From assembly GCF_945952435.1 (NCBI RefSeq), contig NZ_CAMFHZ010000009.1, positions 1 to 64,000 on the forward strand: DNA of 64,000 nucleotides. The letters run 5' to 3'. Positions 21,500 to 30,823 of the stretch are shown here, in pieces. This DNA comes from an uncultured Microbacterium sp. (GTDB lineage: Bacteria; Actinomycetota; Actinomycetes; Actinomycetales; Microbacteriaceae). The number at the start of each line of letters is the position of its first letter. Positions within the stretch are counted from its first letter, which is position 1. A program made the translations under genes and the position numbers. The notes below the pieces were generated by a model. It was not told where the DNA came from and ran no database searches. It worked only from the letters and a program-made list of their open reading frames with translations.

Positions 21500-22813
21500 A
21501 TGGACAACGTCGACGCCCGTACCGTTCCCGCCGACCCCCGATCCCGGGAGCGGCTGAGCCGCAGCGGTCTCGACTATCGCGTCGTGGACATGGCGGATGA
21601 CGCCGCAGGGCGAGCGTTCGCGCGCGCCGACGCGCGGGGCTTCCTGGATCCGGATCCGCGCGACGAGACCGTCGCGGCGATGACCGCGATGATGCGCGAG
21701 CGGCGCAACATCGGCGTCTTCGAGACCGCCGCGGACGCCGACGCCCTGCCGGTCGCCACCGTCGACTCGTGGGTGACCCCGATGACCGTCCCCGGCGAGC
21801 CCGGCGCCTCCGTGCCGCTCTGGGCGATCAGCGCGGTCACGGTCGCCGGAACGCATCGCCGTCGCGGGATCGCTCGCCAGCTCCTCGAAGGAGAGCTGCG
21901 CTCCGCCGCCGCGGCCGGCGTGCCGATCGCGGGCCTCACGGCCACCGAGGCGACCATCTACGGGCGCTACGGATTCGGTCCCGCCGTCCCCGTCGCGCAG
22001 GTGCGTGTCGATGCCCGCCGTTCCGGAGACATCGTGCTCTCGGCCGCCGATGACATCCGCCTCGAGTACATCGAACCGGATGCGCTCGCGCACGCGCTCG
22101 CGGAGGTCCACGAGCGCACCCGCCTCACCCGCCCCGGCGACGTGCCGGGCTGGCCGCTGCGCTGGACGCGCATGGCGGGCCTCGTGCCGGGCGACGAGAA
22201 GGCCAGGGACGTGCGCGGGGTACGGGCCGTGGATCCCTCGGGCGAGACCAGGGGAGTGCTCGTCTACACCCTCGCCCAGCTGACCGAGGAGTTCGGCGCC
22301 GACCTCTCGATCCGCCACCTCGACGCCGAGACCCCGGCCGCGCTGCGCGCGCTCTGGGCGTTCGCGGTCAACCACGATCTCGTGCGGACGGTGACGGCCG
22401 ACCTCCGGTCCGTGGACGATCCGCTGCCCTGGCTCGTGGCGAACCAGCGGGCCGTGCAGATGGTGGTGCACGACCACGGCTGGCTGCGCATCCTGGACGT
22501 GCCCGCCGCTCTCGGCGCCCGCCGGTACCGGGCCGCGCTCGACCTCGTCCTCGCCGTGACGGATCCGCTCGGGATCGCGGAGGGGACGTGGCGGGTGCGG
22601 ATCGCCGACGACGGGAACGCGGTCGTCACCGCCGCGGACGGCCCGGCCGACGTCGAGCTCGACGTGTCGGCACTGAGCTCGCTGTATCTCGGCGGGGTGA
22701 GCGCGCCGACCCTGCGCGCGGCAGGGCGGATCGGCGCGTCCGCGGACGTCGCCCGACGGATCGAGGACGCCTTCGGATCCGCCGAGGCTCCCGTGCTGAC
22801 GATCTGGTACTGA
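21500..22813 (+). CDS. GNAT N-acetyltransferase, Eis-like
   Basis: AVTVAGTHRRRGIARQLLEGELRSAAAAGVPIAGLTATEATIYGRYGFG; SCP2-like C-terminus. Confidence 0.88.
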   Translation: MDNVDARTVPADPRSRERLSRSGLDYRVVDMADDAAGRAFARADARGFLDPDPRDETVAAMTAMMRERRNIGVFETAADADALPVATVDSWVTPMTVPGEPGASVPLWAISAVTVAGTHRRRGIARQLLEGELRSAAAAGVPIAGLTATEATIYGRYGFGPAVPVAQVRVDARRSGDIVLSAADDIRLEYIEPDALAHALAEVHERTRLTRPGDVPGWPLRWTRMAGLVPGDEKARDVRGVRAVDPSGETRGVLVYTLAQLTEEFGADLSIRHLDAETPAALRALWAFAVNHDLVRTVTADLRSVDDPLPWLVANQRAVQMVVHDHGWLRILDVPAALGARRYRAALDLVLAVTDPLGIAEGTWRVRIADDGNAVVTAADGPADVELDVSALSSLYLGGVSAPTLRAAGRIGASADVARRIEDAFGSAEAPVLTIWY

Positions 22814-22832
22814 GGCCGCCCGACGACGAAAG

Positions 22833-22860
22833 AGGCGCCCCGGACGGATCCGGGGCGCCT
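22833..22860. terminator. Bidirectional terminator
   Basis: AGGCGCCCCGGA-CGGA-TCCGGGGCGCCT 12-bp stem between convergent genes. Confidence 0.85.
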
Positions 22861-22878
22861 CCTTCGTTCGAGGCGGGC

Positions 22879-25800
22879 TCAGAGGGTGAGCGCGCGGGAG
22901 AGCAGGTCGGCCTGCTCCGCCGCGTGGACCTTCGAGGATCCCGTGGACGGCGCGGCCGACGCCGGGCGCGTGATCGCGCGCAGCGGCCGGGACGCGTTCC
23001 CGGTCGGGAAGTTCAGCGCGAGGAACGGCCAGGCGCCCTGGTTCTCCGGCTCCTCCTGCACCCACACCAATTCCGCGTTCGGATACGACGCGGCGACCCG
23101 GGCCAGCTCGTGCAGAGGCGTCGGGTACAGCTGCTCGACGCGCACGAGCGCGACCTCCGGGTTCGGGTTCTTCTCGAGCTCCGAGACGAGATCCCAGTGC
23201 ACCTTGCCGGAGTGGAACAGCACGCGCTTGACGGCGCCCCTGTCCAACTGCCTCGTGTCGTCGATCACCGGTTCGAAGCGTCCCTGGGTGAAGTCCTCGA
23301 CCGGGCTCGTGGCTCCGCGCAGGCGCAGCATCGCCTTCGGCGTGAACACCACGAGAGGCTTGCGCGGCCGGGCGTAGGCCTGGCGGCGCAGCAGGTGGAA
23401 GTACGACGCGGGCGTCGACGGCCGCGCGACGGTCATGTTGTCCTGGGCGCAGAGCTGCAGGAACCGCTCCATGCGCGCCGAGGAGTGATCCGGCCCCTGG
23501 CCCTCGTAGCCGTGCGGCAGCAGCAGGACGACGCTCGACTGCTGGCCCCACTTCTGCTCGGCGGCGGAGATGTACTCGTCGATGACCGACTGCGCGCCGT
23601 TCACGAAGTCGCCGAACTGCGCCTCCCACAGCACGAGGGCCTCGGGGCGCTCCACGGAGTAGCCGTACTCGAAGCCGAGCGCGGCATACTCGCTGAGCAG
23701 CGAGTCGTAGACGAAGAAGCGGGCCTGGTTGTCGGAGAGGTTCGACAGCGGCAGCCACTCCTGGCCGTTCTCGCGATCGTGCAGCACCGCATGACGCTGA
23801 ACGAACGTGCCGCGGCGCGAGTCCTGACCTGCGAGGCGCACCGGCGTGCCCTCGACGAGCAGCGAGCCGAACGCGAGCAGCTCGCCGAAGCCCCAGTCGA
23901 TGCCGCCCTTGCGGCTCATGTCGACGCGCTTGTCCATCGCCTGCTGCAGCTTCGGGTGCACGGTGAAGCCAGAGGGCTTGTTCGCGTGCGCGTCGCCGAT
24001 GAGCTGGATGACCTCGAGCGGCACCCCGGTGACCTCGGGGGAACCGGTCTGCTCGTCGACGGGATCCAGATCGGGGGCGATCGGGGTCGCACCGGTCTCG
24101 GCGGCGTGCGTCTCGGCGAAGGCGATCTCCAAGCGGTTCTGGAAGTCGGCCTTGGCCTGGTCGTACTCCTCCTGGGTGATGTCGCCGCGGCCGACGAGGG
24201 ACTCGGTGTAGAGACTGCGCACCGAGCGCTTGGCCTGGATCAGGTCGGTCATGAGCGGCTGCGTCATCGACGGGTCGTCGCCCTCGTTGTGGCCGCGGCG
24301 GCGGTAGCAGACGAGGTCGATCACGATGTCGCGGTGGAAGCGCTCGCGGTACTCGAACGCGAGCTGGGCGACGTGGACGACGGCCTCGGGATCGTCGCCG
24401 TTCACATGCAGCACGGGCGCCTGGATCGTCTTGGCGACGTCGGTGGCGTAGACGGAGGTGCGCGAGTCGTTGGGCAGCGTCGTGAAGCCGACCTGGTTGT
24501 TGACCACGACGTGCACGGTGCCGCCGGTGCGGTAGCCCCGCAGCTGCGACATCTGCAGCGTCTCGACCACGACGCCCTGGCCGGCGAAGGCGGCGTCGCC
24601 GTGCACGAGGATCGGCAGCCAGGTGAACGTGCCGATCGGCTTGCGGTCCTGCTTGGCCCGCGCGATGCCCTCGAGCACCCCGTCCACGGTCTCCAGGTGG
24701 GAGGGATTCGCGGCGAGCAGGATCGGCAGCTCGGTGCCGTCGTCCGAGACGAACGTGCCCTCCTTGCCGAGGTGGTACTTCACGTCGCCGGATCCGCGCT
24801 GGTTGCCCGGCTGCATGGATCCCTCGAACTCGCGGAAGACCTGACCGTACGTCTTGCCGGCGATGTTGGCGAGCACGTTCAGGCGGCCGCGGTGGGCCAT
24901 GCCGATCGCGGCGCCGTCCAGGCCCGCTCCGGCCGCGCCCTGGAGGATCTCGTCCAGCAGGGGGACCAGAGACTCCGCGCCCTCGAGGGAGAAGCGCTTC
25001 TGCCCGACGTACTTGGTCTGCAGGAAGGTCTCGAAGGCCTCGGCCTCGTTGAGCTTACTGAGCACGCGCAGCTGCTCGTCGTGGCCGGGCTTGACGTACT
25101 TGACCTCGACCTTGTCCTGGAACCACTGCCGCTGCTCCGGGTCCTGGATGTGCATGTACTCGATGCCGATCGTGCGGCAGTACGAGTCGCGCAGGACGCC
25201 GAGGATGTCGCGCAGCTTGAGCTGGCGGTGCCCGCCGAAGCCGTTCGTGACGAACTCGCGGTCGAGGTCCCAGAAGGTCAGGCCGTGGGTCTCGATCTCG
25301 AGGTCGGGGTGCGTGCGCTGCACGTACTCGAGGGGATCGATGTCGGCCATGAGGTGACCGCGCACGCGGTAGGAGTTGATGAGCTCCTGCACGCGGGCCG
25401 TCTTGTCGATGCGCTCCGCGAGGTCGACCGCGATGTCCTTGTTCCAGCGGATCGGCGCGTAGGGGATCCGCAGGGCGCGGAAGATGTCCTCGTAGAAGCC
25501 GCGCTCGCCGATGAGCAGCTCGTGGACCTTCTTCAGGAACTCGCCGGAGCCCGCGCCCTGGATGACGCGGTGGTCATAGGTCGAGGTGAGGGTGATGGTC
25601 TTGCCGATGCCGAGGACGTCGATCGTCTTCTGGCTGGACCCCTGGAACTCGGCCGGGTACTCGAGCGCGCCGGCGCCGATGATGCAGCCCTGGCCCTTCA
25701 TGAGTCGCGGCACGGAGTGCACGGTGCCGATGCCGCCCGGGTTGGTGAGCGAGACCGTCGTGCCCTGGAAGTCGGCGGCGGTGAGCTTATTGCCGCGGGC

Positions 25801-26547
25801 ACGGGAGACGAGATCCTCGTAGGCCGAGAGGTACTCGCTGAACGTGAGGGTCTCCGCGCGCTTGATGCTGGGCACCAGCAGCGCCCGCGTGCCGTCGGGC
25901 TTGGGGATGTCGATCGCGATGCCGAGGTTGACGTGCGCGGGGGCCACCACACTCGGCTTGCCGTCGACGACCGCGTAGGACACGTTCTGGCTGGGGAACT
26001 CCTTGAGCGCCCGGATCAGCGCCCAGCCGATCAGGTGCGTGAAGGAGACCTTGCCGCCGCGGGTGCGGGACATGTGGTTGTTGATGACGATGCGGTTGTC
26101 GATCATCAGCTTGGCGGGGACGGTGCGCACGCTCGTGGCGGTGGGGACGGTGAGGGACTCGTCCATGTTCGCCGCGAGGGTCTTCGGCATGCCGCGCAGC
26201 GGGGTGACGACGTCCTCGTGCTGTTCGGCCCCTGGTTGGGCGACGTCGCGGTCCTGGGCCTGCGCGGGCGTGGGCGCGGGGCGTGCGGGCTTCGTGGTGG
26301 TGCGGGCGACGGGCTGTTGTCCGATCACGGGGATCGGGGCGGTGACGGGGTGCGGCTCCGCGGGTGCGGAGGCCTGCGCGGCGGTGCCTGGCTCGGAGGG
26401 ATGGTAGTTCTCGAGGACCGGCCACCACTCCTTGTCGACGGAGTTCTTGTCGACCTTGAACTGTTCGTACAGCTCGTCGACGAGCCAGGAATTGGCCCCG
26501 AACTCTCCATCTCCCGAAGTCCCGACGCCGGTCACCTGGCTCGACAC
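22879..26547 (-). CDS. kgd: Multifunctional 2-oxoglutarate dehydrogenase E1/dihydrolipoyl succinyltransferase (SucA/Kgd)
   Basis: GTG start VSSQVTGVGTSGDGEFGANSWLVDELYEQF; E2 core, then TPP-binding E1 (GMAHRGRLNVLANI) ending RSTL-like LLSRALTL. Confidence 0.95.
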   Translation of the reverse strand: MSSQVTGVGTSGDGEFGANSWLVDELYEQFKVDKNSVDKEWWPVLENYHPSEPGTAAQASAPAEPHPVTAPIPVIGQQPVARTTTKPARPAPTPAQAQDRDVAQPGAEQHEDVVTPLRGMPKTLAANMDESLTVPTATSVRTVPAKLMIDNRIVINNHMSRTRGGKVSFTHLIGWALIRALKEFPSQNVSYAVVDGKPSVVAPAHVNLGIAIDIPKPDGTRALLVPSIKRAETLTFSEYLSAYEDLVSRARGNKLTAADFQGTTVSLTNPGGIGTVHSVPRLMKGQGCIIGAGALEYPAEFQGSSQKTIDVLGIGKTITLTSTYDHRVIQGAGSGEFLKKVHELLIGERGFYEDIFRALRIPYAPIRWNKDIAVDLAERIDKTARVQELINSYRVRGHLMADIDPLEYVQRTHPDLEIETHGLTFWDLDREFVTNGFGGHRQLKLRDILGVLRDSYCRTIGIEYMHIQDPEQRQWFQDKVEVKYVKPGHDEQLRVLSKLNEAEAFETFLQTKYVGQKRFSLEGAESLVPLLDEILQGAAGAGLDGAAIGMAHRGRLNVLANIAGKTYGQVFREFEGSMQPGNQRGSGDVKYHLGKEGTFVSDDGTELPILLAANPSHLETVDGVLEGIARAKQDRKPIGTFTWLPILVHGDAAFAGQGVVVETLQMSQLRGYRTGGTVHVVVNNQVGFTTLPNDSRTSVYATDVAKTIQAPVLHVNGDDPEAVVHVAQLAFEYRERFHRDIVIDLVCYRRRGHNEGDDPSMTQPLMTDLIQAKRSVRSLYTESLVGRGDITQEEYDQAKADFQNRLEIAFAETHAAETGATPIAPDLDPVDEQTGSPEVTGVPLEVIQLIGDAHANKPSGFTVHPKLQQAMDKRVDMSRKGGIDWGFGELLAFGSLLVEGTPVRLAGQDSRRGTFVQRHAVLHDRENGQEWLPLSNLSDNQARFFVYDSLLSEYAALGFEYGYSVERPEALVLWEAQFGDFVNGAQSVIDEYISAAEQKWGQQSSVVLLLPHGYEGQGPDHSSARMERFLQLCAQDNMTVARPSTPASYFHLLRRQAYARPRKPLVVFTPKAMLRLRGATSPVEDFTQGRFEPVIDDTRQLDRGAVKRVLFHSGKVHWDLVSELEKNPNPEVALVRVEQLYPTPLHELARVAASYPNAELVWVQEEPENQGAWPFLALNFPTGNASRPLRAITRPASAAPSTGSSKVHAAEQADLLSRALTL

Positions 26548-26763
26548 GCTCGATCGCCCTCTTTCATCGCTGAACGGTGCGGTGGTTTTCCGCCCCGGGT
26601 GTCTCCCGGTTGTGGCCACGCTCCGGGTGACAAGCCTAACGTGTTCCCGCCCGGCAGCGGGCCGAGCGCGGGCGCGTCCGGCGGGTCGCCGCGGCCGTGT
26701 CCCCGCACCCGGGGACAGGGGGCGTCCGCCCGGCCGCGACGGGCGCGCGGGTACCCTGAGGGC

Positions 26764-28218
26764 ATGGAGTTCTCCGGCGAGCGACCGATGGTGGATCTGA
26801 CCTATTCCGATGTGTTCCTCGTGCCACGGCACTCCGCCGTGACGAGCCGGCTGCAGGTCGACCTGACGCCCCGCGACGGCACCCCGGCGACGATCCCGCT
26901 CGTGTCCTCCAACATGAACTCGGTGACGGGACCCCGCCTCGCCGCGACGCTCGCACGCCGGGGCGGCATCGGCGTGCTGCCGCAGGACATGCCGTTGCAG
27001 CAGCTGGACGAAGCGATCCGGTGGGTCAAACGCCAGCCCGTGTTCTGGGACACGCCCCAGGTGCTCTCTCCTCTCGCGACCGTGGAGGACGCGCTGCGCC
27101 TGATGCCGCCGACGCCAGGGCACGGCATCGTGGTCGCCGACGAGCCCGGCGAGGTCGAGGCGTCCCTGATCCACGGCGTCCTGCCCGCCCCCCGGCTGGC
27201 GACGGCCCTGCGCGACGCGCAGCTCGGCGACCTCGTCCGTGCCGATTCTCCCTCCCTCGACGCCGAGGACGTCGCGGATCCGCGCGCGGCCTTCGACGCG
27301 ATCACGGCGGCCGAGGCCGAGATGGTGTGCGTGCTGCGCCACGGCCATCTCGTCGGCACCCAGACCGCGCGCGGAGCGCTGCGCTCGACGCTCTACCGCC
27401 CGGCGGTCGACGCCTCGGGGCGGCTGGCGGTCGCTGCGGCGGTCGGGATCAACGGAGACGTCGCGGCGAAGGCGAAGGCGCTCGCCGCCGCGGGGGTGGA
27501 CGTGCTCGTGGTCGACACCGCGCACGGCCACCAGGACGGCATGCTCGAGGCGCTGCGCACGGTCGCCGCGCTGCGCCTGGGGATCCCCCTGGTGGCGGGG
27601 AACATCGTCACCGCGGACGGCGTGCGCGACCTCGTCGAGGCGGGAGCGTCGATCCTCAAGGTCGGCGTGGGACCAGGCGCGATGTGCACGACGCGGATGA
27701 TGACCGCGGTCGGTCGTCCGCAGTTCTCCGCCGTCCTGGAGACGGCGGAGGCCGCCAGGGCGCTCGGCGCCCACGTCTGGGCCGACGGCGGGGTCCGCTA
27801 TCCGCGCGACGTGGCGCTCGCGCTCGCCGCGGGGGCCGCATCCGTCATGATCGGATCCTGGTTCGCCGGGACGATCGAGGCACCGGGGGAGCTGCAGGCC
27901 GACGCCGAGGGGCGCATCTACAAGGAGTCCTGGGGGATGGCCTCGACCAAGGCCGTGCAGGCGCGGTTCGGTCGTCTGGACGCGTACGAGCGGGCGCGCA
28001 AGGAGCTCTTCGCCGAGGGGATCTCGTCGTCGAGGATCTATCTGGATCCGCTCCGCCCCGGCGTCGAGGACCTCGTCGACATGATCACCGCGGGGGTGCG
28101 CTCGTCGTTCACGTACGCCGGCGCTGCGACCGTCGCGGAGTTCCACGACCGGGCCCTCGTGGGCCTGCAATCGGCCGCGGGCTACGAGGAGGGCAAGGCT
28201 CTGCCGGTCAGCTGGTGA
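26764..28218 (+). CDS. guaB1: GuaB1 family IMP dehydrogenase-related protein
   Basis: TYSDVFLVPRHSAVTSR, GVGPGAMCTTRMMTAVGRPQ, WADGGVRYPRDVALALAAGA. Confidence 0.93.
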   Translation: MEFSGERPMVDLTYSDVFLVPRHSAVTSRLQVDLTPRDGTPATIPLVSSNMNSVTGPRLAATLARRGGIGVLPQDMPLQQLDEAIRWVKRQPVFWDTPQVLSPLATVEDALRLMPPTPGHGIVVADEPGEVEASLIHGVLPAPRLATALRDAQLGDLVRADSPSLDAEDVADPRAAFDAITAAEAEMVCVLRHGHLVGTQTARGALRSTLYRPAVDASGRLAVAAAVGINGDVAAKAKALAAAGVDVLVVDTAHGHQDGMLEALRTVAALRLGIPLVAGNIVTADGVRDLVEAGASILKVGVGPGAMCTTRMMTAVGRPQFSAVLETAEAARALGAHVWADGGVRYPRDVALALAAGAASVMIGSWFAGTIEAPGELQADAEGRIYKESWGMASTKAVQARFGRLDAYERARKELFAEGISSSRIYLDPLRPGVEDLVDMITAGVRSSFTYAGAATVAEFHDRALVGLQSAAGYEEGKALPVSW

Positions 28219-28352
28219 ACGCCCCGACGATCAGGCGTTCGTTCAGCTTCGCGCCCGCCGCGGGACAGTAGACTCGTGCGCACCATGGACGACCCTCCCT
28301 CGTGTAGTACCTCGCCCCACTGCTCCTCCTTCGCCTCGGCGGGGGTGACACC

Positions 28353-29669
28353 GTGATGGATTACATCTGGTTGGGCGTGGGGCTCCTGCTCATCGTGGGG
28401 ACGGGACTGTTCGTCGCCAGCGAGTTCGCTCTCGTGAACCTCGATCGCGCCGATCTGGAGGCGCGACGGGATCGCGGAGAGACCAGGCTCGGCATGACGA
28501 TCGCCGCGCTCAAGATCACCTCGACGCACCTGTCGTCGGCGCAGCTGGGCATCACGCTGACGACGCTCCTCACCGGCTTCACGATGGAGCCGGCGCTGTC
28601 GAACCTGCTCCGTCCCGTGCTGACCGGCTGGGGTCTGCCCGAGCCGGCGGTCGTGACGATCGCGGTCATCGTCTCGATGTTCATCGCCACGATGCTCTCG
28701 ATGATCCTCGGCGAGCTCGTGCCCAAGAACTTCGCGATGGCGCTTCCGATCGCGACGGCGAAGGTCGTCGTCCCGTTCCAGACCGGCTTCACGCTCGTGT
28801 TCCGGCCGGTGGTCGCCCTGCTCAACGGCAGCGCCAATGCGGTGCTGCGCGCGATGGGCATCGAGCCGAAGGAGGAGCTCAGCGGCGCCCGCTCGGCCGA
28901 GGAGCTGAGCTCCCTCGTGCGCCGCTCCGCGAGCGCCGGCCTGCTGGAGGAGGACACGGCGACGCTGCTCGACCGCAGCCTGGGCTTTGCCCGTCTCACC
29001 GCCGGCGACGTCATGACGCCGCGTCCGAGCATGCACGCGATCTCCGCCGACGATTCCGCCGACGACGTGATCTCCCTCGCGCGCCGGACCGGCCACAGCC
29101 GGTTCCCGGTGTACGGCGAGGACTTCGACGACATCACCGGCGTCGTGCACCTCAAGGCCGCCGTGTCCGTGCCGCGGGAGCGACGCACCGAGGTGCCCGC
29201 GGGGGCGCTCGCCTCGGAGCCGCTGCGGGTGCCGGAGACCGTGCACCTGGACGCGCTCGTCGCGGAACTGCGCAGTGGCGGGTACCAACTGGCGATCGTC
29301 GTTGACGAGTACGGCGGGACCGCCGGCATCGTGACGCTGGAGGATCTCGTCGAGGAGATCGTCGGAGAGGTCTCCGACGAGCACGACCGTAGCCGTGCGG
29401 GCATCGTCCGCAGCCGCGGCACGATCCTGTTCCCCGCGGAGCTGCGCCCGGACGAGTTGCGCGCGAGCGCGGGCATCGAGGTGCCGGAGGGCGACGTGTA
29501 CGACACCGTCGGCGGCTACATCATGAGTGTGCTGGAGCGTCTGCCCGTGGTCGGCGACGAGGTGCCCGTGCCCGACGGCTTACTGCAGGTCGTGCGCATG
29601 CAGGGTCGCAGAGCGGATCGGATCCGCTTCACCCCGAATCCCGTGACCGGCGAGGGGGCGATCCGATGA
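28353..29669 (+). CDS. Hemolysin/CNNM (CorC/MpfA-type) family protein
   Basis: DUF21 TM domain, GDVMTPRPSMHAISADD, CBS pair, ELVPKNFAMALP. Confidence 0.93.
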   Translation: MMDYIWLGVGLLLIVGTGLFVASEFALVNLDRADLEARRDRGETRLGMTIAALKITSTHLSSAQLGITLTTLLTGFTMEPALSNLLRPVLTGWGLPEPAVVTIAVIVSMFIATMLSMILGELVPKNFAMALPIATAKVVVPFQTGFTLVFRPVVALLNGSANAVLRAMGIEPKEELSGARSAEELSSLVRRSASAGLLEEDTATLLDRSLGFARLTAGDVMTPRPSMHAISADDSADDVISLARRTGHSRFPVYGEDFDDITGVVHLKAAVSVPRERRTEVPAGALASEPLRVPETVHLDALVAELRSGGYQLAIVVDEYGGTAGIVTLEDLVEEIVGEVSDEHDRSRAGIVRSRGTILFPAELRPDELRASAGIEVPEGDVYDTVGGYIMSVLERLPVVGDEVPVPDGLLQVVRMQGRRADRIRFTPNPVTGEGAIR

Positions 29670-30727
29670 GCGACTGGGCGGGACTCGCATGGCTCGTGGT
29701 GCTGCTCGGCGCGAACGCCTTCTTCGTCGCCGCCGAGTTCGCGGTGATCTCCGCACGGCGCTCCCAGATCGAGCCGCTCGTGGAGCGGGGATCGCGCGCC
29801 GCGAAGACGGCGCTGCATGCGATGGAGCACGCCACGCTCATGCTGGCGACCTCGCAGCTCGGCATCACGGTGTGCTCGCTGCTGATCCTGAACGTGTCGG
29901 AACCGGCGATGCACCATCTGCTGGCCGTGCCGCTGCACGCGATCGGTCTCGCCGACGCGGCCGTGGACGCGATCGCGTTCATCATCACGCTCGTGCTGGT
30001 GTCGTTCCTGCACGTGATCTTCGGCGAGATGGTGCCGAAGAACCTGGCGTTCTCCGTGCCGGACCGCAGCGTGCTCATCCTCGCCACGCCGCTCGTCTGG
30101 GTGTCGAAGATCTTCTACCCGATCATCCGCGGGCTGAACGCGACCGCGAACGGCGTGGTGCGGCTGTTCGGGGTCGAGCCCAAGGACGAGGCGGCGTCCA
30201 CGTTCACGCTCGACGAGGTGGCGACGATCGTCGACCAGTCGCGGCGCGAGGGCGTGCTGACCGATGCCGCGGGCACGGTCACCGCGGTCGTCGAGTTCAC
30301 CGACAAGGATGCGCGGGACGTGGCCGTGCCTCTCGACGGACTCGTCACCCTGCCATGGGGAGCGACCCCGGACGACGTCGAGCGCGCGGTCGCCAAGTAC
30401 GGCTTCTCCCGCTACGTGATGGTCGACGAGGCGGGCGCCCCGATCGGCTACGTGCACCTGAAGGACGTGATCCGCTCCTCCGAGGGTCCGGATGCGGCGG
30501 TCCGTGCCGCGGAGCCCATCCCGCCCAAGCGGATCCACCAGATGGTCCCGATGCAGGAGGACACCGACCTCGAGGACGCGCTCGCGATCATGCGTCGCGC
30601 GGGGCGCCACCTCGCACAGGTGCGCGACGCGGACGGAGCAGTCACCGGGGTGCTGTTCCTGGAGGACATCATCGAGGAGCTCGTCGGCGAGGTGCGCGAC
30701 ATCACCCGTCGCGGCTACCAGCGGTAG
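29666..30727 (+). CDS. Hemolysin/CNNM family protein (second, tandem paralog)
   Basis: DUF21 + CBS, GEMVPKNLAFSVP; ATGA overlap with upstream paralog. Confidence 0.93.
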   Translation: MSDWAGLAWLVVLLGANAFFVAAEFAVISARRSQIEPLVERGSRAAKTALHAMEHATLMLATSQLGITVCSLLILNVSEPAMHHLLAVPLHAIGLADAAVDAIAFIITLVLVSFLHVIFGEMVPKNLAFSVPDRSVLILATPLVWVSKIFYPIIRGLNATANGVVRLFGVEPKDEAASTFTLDEVATIVDQSRREGVLTDAAGTVTAVVEFTDKDARDVAVPLDGLVTLPWGATPDDVERAVAKYGFSRYVMVDEAGAPIGYVHLKDVIRSSEGPDAAVRAAEPIPPKRIHQMVPMQEDTDLEDALAIMRRAGRHLAQVRDADGAVTGVLFLEDIIEELVGEVRDITRRGYQR

Positions 30728-30735
30728 CCGAGGTC

Positions 30736-30770
30736 GATGCGCGCGCCGTGCCGCGGCCGGCGCGCGCATC
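30736..30770. terminator. Terminator hairpin, CNNM operon
   Basis: GATGCGCGCGCCG-N9-CGGCGCGCGCATC, 13-bp perfect stem. Confidence 0.8.
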
Positions 30771-30796
30771 CGCTGCACTCGGTGCTCGGTGCTCGG

Positions 30797-30823
30797 CGCT
30801 GGCGCTCGTCCTCAGCGCCAGCG
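30797..30823. terminator. Hairpin at the end of the OYE gene
   Basis: CGCTGGCGCT-CGTCCTC-AGCGCCAGCG; abuts stop codon of the 30812-31879 gene. Confidence 0.65.

Noticed and set aside
22588-26760. N-terminal part of the 1876-aa plus-strand ORF 22588-28218
   Set aside because: Only 26764-28218 (GuaB1) is credible; the remainder is antisense to the kgd gene.
26548-28170. N-terminal extension of the 1763-aa minus-strand ORF
   Set aside because: Antisense to guaB1; kgd start placed at GTG 26547 (VSSQVTGVG).
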